DNA of 35,416 nucleotides. It comes from a virus. Positions 25,806 through 30,787 of the stretch are shown here, in pieces; positions within the stretch are counted from its first letter, which is position 1; the number at the start of each line of letters is the position of its first letter. The DNA lies in IMG/VR virus record IMGVR_UViG_3300020195_000004, positions 1-35,416 of that record, one strand, 5' to 3'. Position numbers and translations under genes: made by a program. Below the pieces are notes generated by a model. The model was given only the letters and a program-made list of their open reading frames with translations. It ran no database searches and was not told the DNA's origin.

Positions 25806-26163
25806 ACCCACAGGAGAGCTAGAACCTAAAATCACTTTACAAGTAGGCTCACAAGAGTTTGAGCTGCGTCGTAGTAATGCCGAGATATTTCATTACATGG
25901 GTTCGCTGGCCGTGTGGAATCACTTGTTCATTCTTGATAATGAAGATGACGAGATACAACGAGGGACGTTCGTGCCACAACTTAGGATAGGTGAAGAAGC
26001 CTTTACCGAGATTATGGTTGCGATGTTGAAAAATGAATACCCTGCACGACTCAATCAGCGTCACGTTGCGCCTGGTGACGTAGAGATCCTCACAAAAATG
26101 GCAAGAGGCGGTGAGATACCTGACGAAGTACCAGAGGAATGGTTTAATGAAGATAACAGTTAA
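25798..26163 (+). CDS. hypothetical protein, 121 aa
   Basis: Mixed alpha/beta (KITLQVGSQEFELRRSN, RIGEEAFTEIMVAMLKNEYP), acidic end (GGEIPDEVPEEWFNEDNS). No cysteines. No family recognised. Last but one gene before the small-RNA region. Confidence 0.7.
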   Translation: MSEPTGELEPKITLQVGSQEFELRRSNAEIFHYMGSLAVWNHLFILDNEDDEIQRGTFVPQLRIGEEAFTEIMVAMLKNEYPARLNQRHVAPGDVEILTKMARGGEIPDEVPEEWFNEDNS

Positions 26164-26350
26164 ATCAGTTAGAGATAACGACAGTATAGATATGCACTGT
26201 CTGTATTGTGGTGGCTATGTCTACTTTGATAATGGATGGTTATTGCTACCAGACTCTAACCAAGCCCTACACGCAGAGTGTCTACAGCAATCAGGTGATA
26301 TACGAGATGACCAGATAGAGTTAATCTTTAGAGACTCTGATATAGAATAG
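26147..26350 (+). CDS. zinc-binding-like hypothetical protein, 67 aa
   Basis: Start at ATG 26147 is preferred over 26111 because AGAGGAATGGTTTA is a ribosome site just upstream, though it overlaps the previous gene. CLYCGG near residue 15 and HAEC near 43 form a likely zinc site. End acidic. The gene closes the operon five bases before the TTTACT of the first small-RNA promoter. Confidence 0.7.
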   Translation: MKITVKSVRDNDSIDMHCLYCGGYVYFDNGWLLLPDSNQALHAECLQQSGDIRDDQIELIFRDSDIE

Positions 26351-26354
26351 TGTG

Positions 26355-26383
26355 TTTACTTATTTATGTGGCTGTGCTACAAT
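26355..26383 (+). promoter_or_regulatory. promoter of small RNA 1
   Basis: TTTACT (26355-26360), 17-bp spacer, extended TGC-TACAAT (26375-26383). Directly follows the stop of the 26147 gene. Predicted start near 26390. Confidence 0.65.
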
Positions 26384-26389
26384 AATTAG

Positions 26390-26446
26390 TAGATATCTTT
26401 GGTAACTGCCAAAATCAATAGAACTCTGTCAGGGGTTCTATTTTAA
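26390..26446 (+). ncRNA. small RNA 1 of the tandem array
   Basis: About 57 nt. A first hairpin CTTTGG-TAACTG-CCAAAA lies near the 5' end, then AATAGAAC (26417-26424) pairs with GTTCTATT (26435-26442), extended by G-U pairs, followed by TTTTAATTT, an intrinsic terminator. No ATG-led frame of useful length. The T-run runs into the next promoter. Confidence 0.55.
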
Positions 26447-26450
26447 TTTG

Positions 26451-26590
26451 TGCTATAATAAACTCAACTGGTTTAGTCCCCAGGCATTTGATAGCGAGCT
26501 ACGACCGTGTATGCTGTGACCTATAAGATGTTAAGATACAGATGACCACTGGTTTACGGTGATTAGACGTCTCTCCACGGGCGTCTTTTC
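26451..26590 (+). ncRNA. small RNA 2 of the tandem array with its extended -10 promoter
   Basis: Promoter is TGC-TATAAT (26451-26459) without a clear -35; transcript from about 26466 to 26590, ~125 nt. Local pairs: CTGG/CCAG near 26468-26483, TAGC/GCTA near 26492, CACTG/CGGTG near 26548-26560. Terminator: AGACGTC with GGCGTCT (26565-26586), then TTTC. ACTGGTTTA occurs twice (near 26467 and 26548). No open frame recognised. Confidence 0.5.
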
Positions 26591-26595
26591 GTTTG

Positions 26596-26700
26596 TGGTA
26601 TAATATACATAGATTCGAAGCTAAATAGCATAGGAAGTAACGGAAGGTTTTAATCTAGGTTGATAATCGCTTGACCGTTACACATCCTGTGCTATTTTAT
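26596..26700 (+). ncRNA. small RNA 3: 20-bp hairpin RNA with its promoter
   Basis: Promoter TGG-TATAAT (26596-26604). The RNA (about 26611-26700) folds into one long stem: AAATAGCATAGGA (26623-26635) with TCCTGTGCTATTT (26685-26697, one U-G pair), a small internal loop, then GTAACGG (26637-26643) with CCGTTAC (26675-26681). The 31-nt loop contains CTAGGTTGA, a word that recurs at 27139. The 3' side ends in TATTTTATTT, so the stem also serves as terminator. Confidence 0.65.
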
Positions 26701-26703
26701 TTG

Positions 26704-26766
26704 TGGTATAATAAAGCTAGCGAACGTCTGCAAAGCAAAAGCCCTCCTAAACGGAGGGTTATTTTG
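26704..26766 (+). ncRNA. small RNA 4 of the tandem array with its promoter
   Basis: Promoter TGG-TATAAT (26704-26712); transcript about 26719-26766, less than 50 nt, consisting of a short single-stranded 5' part (AGCGAACGTCTGCAAAGC) and the terminator. It may be a tiny regulatory RNA or only a terminator-associated start. Confidence 0.45.
26736..26766. terminator. bidirectional terminator
   Basis: CCCTCC (26742-26747) and GGAGGG (26753-26758) enclose TAAAC. On the plus strand the stem is followed by TTATTTT; on the minus strand by CTTTTG. It ends the small-RNA array from the left and the reverse 53-aa gene from the right. Confidence 0.85.
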
Positions 26767-26798
26767 TTGCGTTTGAAACTCTTTGTCTAGTATACACC

Positions 26799-26960
26799 TT
26801 ACTGACATCCCTCACAAGTAAGCAAGTCAGCAGGATCAATAGGTACATCATACCGTTCACTGCTTTTAAGTTTAGTAATAGCTTCCTGCATGGCACGATC
26901 AATCGCTTCTAGTTTCTCATCTAAGGTCATAGAGTCATTGATTATAGTGTTTGCGTTCAT
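26799..26960 (-). CDS. reverse-strand protein, 53 aa
   Basis: ATG at 26960 to TAA at 26799. Sequence begins MNANTIINDSMTLDEKLEAIDRAM, continues as a helix, and ends PADLLTCEGCQ with a CxxC pair. No family recognised. TATACT on the minus strand lies only seven bases before the ATG, so it too may be leaderless; the -35 is weak. It is followed by the bidirectional terminator, which supports a real transcription unit. Confidence 0.6.
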   Translation of the reverse strand: MNANTIINDSMTLDEKLEAIDRAMQEAITKLKSSERYDVPIDPADLLTCEGCQ

Positions 26961-27248
26961 TGTATTTAGTATAGTCTTTTATAAGCATGAGTAGTGTTGT
27001 AGATTTTAGGTAACAAGCCCCCCTTTCCGTGCTAAGAGCGGCAGTGACTAGTTGAACCTTATACAGTTGATACCTAAGACCTTTCCTTTTCCTGAGTACT
27101 AAGTGGTATCGTCCAGACATTTAATAACATCGCATAGACTAGGTTGACGTTTAGGGGGCGATTAATCAGAGCCTAGGTTTAACGTTATTATCAAATCTCT
27201 ATGTCCTTGGCTTGGTCTTACACTCTCTTGCGAGACAGGGGTTACGGA
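26961..27248. other. gene-free segment with repeats; possible origin or regulatory region
   Basis: No convincing gene on either strand; a 61-aa basic reverse frame (27120-26935) lacks a ribosome site. The segment contains pyrimidine-rich runs near 27015 and 27080, the inverted pair TAATAAC/GTTATTA and the CTAGGTT repeats (listed next). Confidence 0.4.
27121..27190. repeat. inverted repeat enclosing two CTAGGTT-ACGTT copies
   Basis: TAATAAC (27122-27128) and GTTATTA (27184-27190) are perfect inverted copies. Between them, CTAGGTTGACGTT (27139-27151) and CTAGGTTTAACGTT (27173-27186) are direct, imperfect copies, and ATCGC/GCGAT can pair. A third CTAGGTTGA is in the loop of small RNA 3. Could be a replication origin, a protein-binding site or a folded RNA. 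Confidence 0.5.
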
Positions 27249-27267
27249 TATAATGTTTGTAAAAGTA

Positions 27268-27295
27268 TTTGCAATTAAGATAAGTATGCTATAAT
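27268..27295 (+). promoter_or_regulatory. promoter of small RNA 5
   Basis: TTTGCA (27268-27273), 16-bp spacer, extended TGC-TATAAT (-10 at 27290-27295). A second TATAAT at 27249-27254 with TTGCGA 15 bp upstream may be another start. Confidence 0.6.
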
Positions 27296-27301
27296 GAGTA
27301 C

Positions 27302-27341
27302 AGCTACAGAAAGCTCGCCCGTTCATTTGGACGGGTTTTTC
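27302..27341 (+). ncRNA. small RNA 5, about 40 nt
   Basis: Starts near AGCTACAGAAAGCTC and ends in a strong terminator: GCCCGT, loop, ACGGG (27317-27335), then TTTTT. Like small RNA 4 it is little more than a 15-nt tail plus terminator. The tail sequence GCTACAGAAAGCTC is repeated 71 bases further on. Confidence 0.5.
27303..27316 (+). repeat. 14-bp direct repeat GCTACAGAAAGCTC, copy 1
   Basis: Identical to 27374-27387. Copy 1 forms the 5' tail of small RNA 5; copy 2 continues with TTTCGG so that GAAAG and CTTTC can form a small hairpin. Confidence 0.7.
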
Positions 27342-27373
27342 TTTATCTTAATTACCCCCTACTTGAACTATCT

Positions 27374-27387
27374 GCTACAGAAAGCTC
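27374..27387 (+). repeat. 14-bp direct repeat GCTACAGAAAGCTC, copy 2
   Basis: Second copy, without a promoter or terminator of its own. The stretch 27342-27460 around it holds no gene that I can support. Confidence 0.65.
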
Positions 27388-27460
27388 TTTCGGTTAAATC
27401 TATCTTATCCTACATTTGACATCATTACAATAGCCATAAGTGGCATGTGCATATCCTGTG

Positions 27461-27497
27461 CAAAATAAACAGCCTCCAAGTGTGAAGCTGAGAGGCT
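27461..27497 (-). terminator. terminator of the reverse RNA
   Basis: On the minus strand AGCCTC, a 14-nt loop, GAGGCT and then GTTTATTTT. No T-run follows on the plus strand, so it is one-directional. Confidence 0.7.
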
Positions 27498-27678
27498 GAA
27501 TGGTTAGTTAGATAGCTAGGTGGGTAGCTACCATCACGAGAGGGGTATTTGACCCAAGGTGCGATCGTACTGACAAGCACGATATAGCTACATACTAGCA
27601 CAAGCGGTATCACAAGTAAATAGACCTCCGTTAGAAAGGATTATTCTTATAAAAGAGTAAATCACACGGAAGTCTATT
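27461..27678 (-). ncRNA. reverse RNA with SD-hiding hairpin and antisense loop
   Basis: About 218 nt on the minus strand from a strong promoter to an intrinsic terminator (AGCCTC 27476-27471 and GAGGCT 27497-27492, then TTTATTTT on the minus strand). The 5' end folds at once: 27679-27666 pairs with 27631-27618 (14 bp, one mismatch). The 3' arm contains GGAGG. The 34-nt loop contains ATAATCCTTTCTA, complementary over 13 nt to leaders at 27765 and 31777 and over 12 nt at 29766. A 62-aa frame (GTG 27613) follows GGAGG, but its stop (27425) lies beyond the terminator. Confidence 0.65.
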
Positions 27679-27684
27679 TGCCTA

Positions 27685-27713
27685 ATAATACCATTATAGA
27701 GGTTAGTTGTAAA
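27685..27713 (-). promoter_or_regulatory. promoter of the reverse RNA
   Basis: On the minus strand TTTACA (27713-27708), 17-bp spacer, extended TGG-TATTAT (-10 at 27690-27685). Only five bases separate its -35 from that of the early promoter (27719) on the other strand, so the two start divergently from one control region. Confidence 0.75.
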
Positions 27714-27718
27714 TATAG

Positions 27719-27777
27719 TAGACAAGCACTAGCAGGTGTGGTACAATTAAGGTATATCAATCAGTAGAAAGGATTAT
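27719..27777 (+). promoter_or_regulatory. early promoter 1 and shared leader
   Basis: TAGACA (27719-27724), 17-bp spacer AGCACTAGCAGGTGTGG, extended TGG-TACAAT (27742-27747). The leader ends ATCAGTAGAAAGGATTAT, a strong ribosome site right before ATG 27778. The same spacer motif (CACTAGCA) and leader occur at 29720 and 31731, so the three promoters probably answer to one regulator. Confidence 0.8.
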
Positions 27778-27909
27778 ATGAACAAAGACCAAGCATCGGT
27801 TATTGAATTACTAATCAGGAAGTCTGCACTTAAAGATGTAGAAATCTGGATAAACGAACAGTACGTTATGATAGCAAAAGCAATAGAGGCGATTGAGGGG
27901 AGCAAATAA
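27778..27909 (+). CDS. small helical early protein, 43 aa
   Basis: First gene after early promoter 1, with the strongest ribosome site (TAGAAAGGATTAT). Helical throughout (DQASVIELLIRKSALKDVEIWINEQY, MIAKAIEAIEGSK). TAATG overlap with the next frame. Its leader is a target for the reverse RNA at 27461. Confidence 0.75.
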   Translation: MNKDQASVIELLIRKSALKDVEIWINEQYVMIAKAIEAIEGSK

Positions 27910-27995
27910 TGACAATACCAGTAACTATAGTAAACAGCACGTTCCCACTAGGAACAACAGATGGTCAGAGCTACACCGTAAAGCCGATAGCGTAA
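27909..27995 (+). CDS. possible 28-aa early peptide
   Basis: TAATG at both ends (27909 and 27995). MTIPVTIVNSTFPLGTTDGQ continues to SYTVKPIA; a beta-rich mini protein. GAGGGGAGCAAATA is the ribosome site. Short but in the coupling style of the operon. Confidence 0.5.
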   Translation: MTIPVTIVNSTFPLGTTDGQSYTVKPIA

Positions 27996-28249
27996 TGAGT
28001 GACTTTTTAGAGCCAACCAAAAAAGATGTTAATGAAATTGCAGAGTACCTTGGTTGCAACAGTGAGGAACTGTGGTCAGAGGTTAGCAAATTGTTACTAC
28101 GGCAAGACACTTACGCACGTGTAAACGAGCTTGAGTTAATGTGGAACAAGACACAGCACGACATTAAGCCAGAAGGATCGGCAGACACACCAATAGACCC
28201 AGCCTATGTATTAAAGCGAAGAACAGAATTATTAAAGGAGAACAAATGA
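27995..28249 (+). CDS. hypothetical early protein, 84 aa
   Basis: Start at ATG 27995 from the TAATG overlap; the upstream in-frame ATG at 27893 would overlap the two previous genes. Helical, acidic (PTKKDVNEIAEYLGCNSEELWSEVSKLLL...), ends KRRTELLKENK. ERF follows by an ATGA overlap. It may be an ERF partner; no family recognised. Confidence 0.7.
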   Translation: MSDFLEPTKKDVNEIAEYLGCNSEELWSEVSKLLLRQDTYARVNELELMWNKTQHDIKPEGSADTPIDPAYVLKRRTELLKENK

Positions 28250-28839
28250 AAGCACTATACAAAGCACTTGCAGACTTCCAGGCAGAAGTACCAAGCATCT
28301 ACAAAAACTCATCAGGGTACAATTATAAGTTTGCAGACCTTGGACAGATTAACGACATCATCAAGCCGTTACTGACTAAGCATGGACTTGGTTACGCTCA
28401 ACCTATAGACGGTAGTACAATTAAGACTATCATCTTTCATGTTGAGTCTGGTCAGTCGCTAGAAAGCTCCGCAGACATCCCCCAGGGCGTACAATTAAAA
28501 GGTATGAACGACTTTCAGGTACTTGGTTCAGCTATCACCTATCTACGTCGCTACAGCCTTAGCTCACTACTAGGACTTATTACAGACGAAGATGCAGACG
28601 CAGCGGGTGAGCAGGTTAAGACTAAGATGACACCTAAAGAACGTGCAGACTCACGCCAAGAAGTATGGGACGCAGGGTCACTCCCACGAGCTAAAAAGAA
28701 GATTAACGAAATGCTAACCGATAAAGGATATGACACCGCAACCTCTAAACTAGCTTTTGTTAAGAGTGTACTGAGCAAAGAAACTATCGACACAGAAGAA
28801 GATTGTAATCTAGTGGCGGATGCTATTGATAATGAGTAA
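28246..28839 (+). CDS. ERF single-strand annealing recombinase
   Basis: 197 aa. The ERF family pattern is clear: YKALADFQAEVPSIYKNSSGYNYKFADLGQINDIIKPLLTKHGL, then GTVIFHVESGQ-like strand, and MNDFQVLGSAITYLRRYSLSSLLGL. The short C-terminal region is charged. It anneals complementary strands in recombination and genome circularisation. Ribosome site TTAAAGGAGAACAA. Works with NinG two genes on. Confidence 0.9.
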   Translation: MKALYKALADFQAEVPSIYKNSSGYNYKFADLGQINDIIKPLLTKHGLGYAQPIDGSTIKTIIFHVESGQSLESSADIPQGVQLKGMNDFQVLGSAITYLRRYSLSSLLGLITDEDADAAGEQVKTKMTPKERADSRQEVWDAGSLPRAKKKINEMLTDKGYDTATSKLAFVKSVLSKETIDTEEDCNLVADAIDNE

Positions 28840-29209
28840 GGTATTCACAATACCCGTTACCCTAGAGGGAGCTAACCGCAAGAAGGATAAAAGTATCTCA
28901 TTACGGTTCAACTCTCTCTTTGAAGTAAACAACGATGATTTTGCTCACCTAGACACCATGTATCAGTCTATGGGCTATCTGCTATTCTCAGAAAGTCAGC
29001 TTAACGAGGAAGATATACCAGACGAGGATATTGAGACAGACATAGCCAAAAGCCAAAGCACTCAGATAAGAGATGCCCTATGGGTACTATACAAAGCTAA
29101 GGGTATGGACGGTGCAAACAAAGACGCATGGAATACCTTTTACCGCAAGAATATGCAAGCATTTAAGGAAAAGATATTAGAACAAGTTAGGGTTTTAGAG
29201 GAGCAATAG
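28832..29209 (+). CDS. hypothetical protein, 125 aa
   Basis: Start ATG 28832, overlapping the ERF end (AATGAGTAA). N-terminal strands (VFTIPVTLEGANRKKDKSISLRF), acidic middle (EEDIPDEDIETD), helical end with basic residues (FYRKNMQAFKEKILEQVRVLEEQ). Lies between ERF and NinG; possibly an accessory single-strand-binding or recombination factor. No OB-fold or other signature recognised. Confidence 0.7.
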   Translation: MSKVFTIPVTLEGANRKKDKSISLRFNSLFEVNNDDFAHLDTMYQSMGYLLFSESQLNEEDIPDEDIETDIAKSQSTQIRDALWVLYKAKGMDGANKDAWNTFYRKNMQAFKEKILEQVRVLEEQ

Positions 29210-29212
29210 AGC

Positions 29213-29707
29213 ATGGCTAAAGTATGTTTAACTTGTGGCAAGAGAGCCTACTCAGACTATTGCGTATCTCACAAGCCACGCAAGCCCCTTAAACGTACAG
29301 CAATTAAAAAGACAGTAAGTAAAGCACCTGTAAAGAAGAAAAACAAAACGGTACTTAAAAAGAAACTTGAAAAGCTTGTAAAAGACTACATTAAAAAGCG
29401 TGATGATTATACCTGCCAGCGTTGCGGATTAGTCGTTGAGGGTTCTAACTGTCATGCGAGTCACGTTATACCAGTATCAAGAAGTGGCTATTTACAGTTT
29501 GAACCGCTTAATATGAAAGTACTTTGTTATCACGATCACATGAATTGGTGGCATAAACATCCAGTAGAGGCAGGTCAATGGTACACAGACACATTCCCAG
29601 ACCGCTGGAAGTACCTTAGCGAGCTACATATACAACGCTTAAAACCCATGAACGAGGTTCAGTTACAAGAAAAAATAGATTATTATAAGGGGTTACTAAA
29701 AGATTAA
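29213..29707 (+). CDS. NinG/Rap-type recombination nuclease
   Basis: 164 aa. Zinc-binding N-terminus CLTCGKRAYSDYC, basic linker (KPLKRTAIKKTVSKAPVKKKNKTV), then DYTCQRCGLVVEGSNCHASHVIPVSRSGYLQFEPLNMKVLCYHDHMNWWHKHP, the NinG HNH-like core. Lambda Rap cuts branched DNA and assists annealing recombination. Fits with ERF in the same operon. Confidence 0.9.
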   Translation: MAKVCLTCGKRAYSDYCVSHKPRKPLKRTAIKKTVSKAPVKKKNKTVLKKKLEKLVKDYIKKRDDYTCQRCGLVVEGSNCHASHVIPVSRSGYLQFEPLNMKVLCYHDHMNWWHKHPVEAGQWYTDTFPDRWKYLSELHIQRLKPMNEVQLQEKIDYYKGLLKD

Positions 29708-29719
29708 ACCACTAGCCTA

Positions 29720-29748
29720 TTGCAAAGCACTAGCATGTGTGCTATTAT
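29720..29748 (+). promoter_or_regulatory. early promoter 2
   Basis: TTGCAA (29720-29725), 17-bp spacer AGCACTAGCATGTGTGC, extended TGC-TATTAT (29743-29748). The leader GTCAGTAGAAAGGATTA (29761-29777) matches the other two early leaders, but no ATG follows; the sequence runs into a structured region. Confidence 0.75.
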
Positions 29749-29754
29749 GAATAC

Positions 29755-30145
29755 AAGTTAGTCAGTAGAAAGGATTAACCGAGGAGCATTCAAGTATAGT
29801 TCGTCATAGACAACTTAACTCCTAAGCAGAACATTAACAATTCATACAGTTACACGGCAACACAATCTGGCAAGGGTGACTTCGCTAGACCCGACTACAT
29901 TACAAAAGCTGTAAAGCTACATACCAGCGTATAAAATACTGTTACGTAAGATGAAAGGGGGATAAAAAGATTGTGTTGGCATCTAACTGTATGGATTGCA
30001 TATTAACAACTCAGTGGTCAGCAAGCGGACAACAAACCAAGTTAGATGTGCAACCCATCTCAAGCTACACACTCACACACATATACTATACATACGAGTA
30101 GCGAAATTGCGTCAAGGTGTCTGCTCGCTGACCACTGAGCTTAAA
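29755..30145 (+). ncRNA. structured RNA of about 390 nt
   Basis: No usable start codon lies between the promoter and 30158. Pairings: AGGAG 29782/CTCCT 29819; AACACAATCT (29859-29868) with AGATTGTGTT (29968-29977), perfect; GTAT/ATAC near 29930; ATCTAACT (29981-29988) with AGTTAGAT (30040-30047), which crosses the next stem and so would form a pseudoknot; CTCAGTGGTCAGC (30010-30022) with GCTGACCACTGAG (30127-30139), extended by GCGGACA/TGTCTGC. An open 44-codon stretch (29803-29934) lacks a start. Could be a stand-alone RNA or a long 5' leader of the next gene. Confidence 0.6.
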
Positions 30146-30157
30146 CGAAAGGACTAT

Positions 30158-30364
30158 ATGTCTAAAAAAGTAGAGGGTGAACGCCCACAGAAAGTACCAA
30201 AAACAATTAAAGTATTCACATTAGTAAAAGGCTTTGCAGTAGTTATTGCTATTGTTGTTGCTTTTATAAGTGGATGGTTTGTGCAGAAGTACGATCAAGG
30301 TCGTGTAACAGCAGAAGCATACCAGATTGTTGAACAAGCCCAAGAGTTAAAAGAAAACCAGTAG
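30158..30364 (+). CDS. membrane anchor; frame 0 part of a split lysozyme
   Basis: 68 aa. ATG 30158 follows CGAAAGGACTAT. N-terminus basic (MSKKVEGERPQKVPKTIK), one membrane span (FAVVIAIVVAFISGWFVQ), then QKYDQGRVTAEAYQIVEQAQELKENQ. TAG at 30362-30364. The -1 frame is open from 30334 and continues as a Pro-rich linker plus a lysozyme domain. The A-rich GTTAAAAGAAAACC lies in the shared window, so a -1 shift would join the two. Confidence 0.75.
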   Translation: MSKKVEGERPQKVPKTIKVFTLVKGFAVVIAIVVAFISGWFVQKYDQGRVTAEAYQIVEQAQELKENQ

Positions 30365-30780
30365 TTACTACAGCCGTACCTACTGAGCCACCCCAGGCTG
30401 TTGAAATTAAAGTACCTGAACAAGTTGTCGCATCAGCACCAATAACCCCACCTGTAGCCTCACAAGCGGTTACAGGGGATATTGAGGGCATAGTACGACA
30501 AGCTGCACGCAAGTATGGTATCAGCGAGGACTATTTTGTGAAGATTGCACGTTGTGAAAGTACCTTAAATCCAAATGCGGTCAATTACAACTACTATGAA
30601 AACGGACACCCTAGCGGACTTTTTCAACACCTGACGATCGGAGAATATGGTGGTTACTGGAAAGCTAGAGCTAGTCAATATGGCTGGAGTGGAGCAAGTG
30701 TTTTTAATGCACAAGCAAACGCTGAAGTCACCGCCCAGATGTTCCGAGATGGAGCAAGCAATTTATGGGAGTGCAAGTAA
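30334..30780 (+). CDS. lytic transglycosylase-like domain in the -1 frame
   Basis: Open from 30334 to TAA 30778-30780. It holds a Pro/Val linker (VPTEPPQAVEIKVPEQVVA), then DIEGIVRQAARKYGISEDYFVKIARCESTLNPNA with likely catalytic Glu in CES, GLFQH, and NAQANAEVTAQMF. No ATG, GTG or TTG precedes the domain; GTG 30538 would cut off its first helix. CAGCC/GGCTG (30371-30400) could form a stimulating hairpin after the slip site. An indel error would give the same picture. Confidence 0.7.
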   Translation, partial: TSPRVKRKPVVTTAVPTEPPQAVEIKVPEQVVASAPITPPVASQAVTGDIEGIVRQAARKYGISEDYFVKIARCESTLNPNAVNYNYYENGHPSGLFQHLTIGEYGGYWKARASQYGWSGASVFNAQANAEVTAQMFRDGASNLWECK

Positions 30781-30787
30781 CTTAACA

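Noticed and set aside
26935-27120. 61-aa basic minus-strand frame
   Set aside because: It overlaps the better-supported 53-aa reverse gene in another frame and has no ribosome site.
27425-27613. 62-aa minus-strand frame in the reverse RNA
   Set aside because: Has a GGAGG site and hydrophobic start but its stop codon lies beyond the RNA's own terminator, so it was not listed as a gene; kept as a finding.
26355-27717. CRISPR array or tRNA cluster in the gene-poor region
   Set aside because: No regularly spaced identical repeats and no tRNA signatures; the repeated element is a promoter/terminator joint.
29803-29934. 44-codon open stretch with protein-like end (GDFARPDYITKAVKLHTSV)
   Set aside because: No start codon and an in-frame stop directly upstream; could be a gene remnant, but the region is better explained by RNA pairing.
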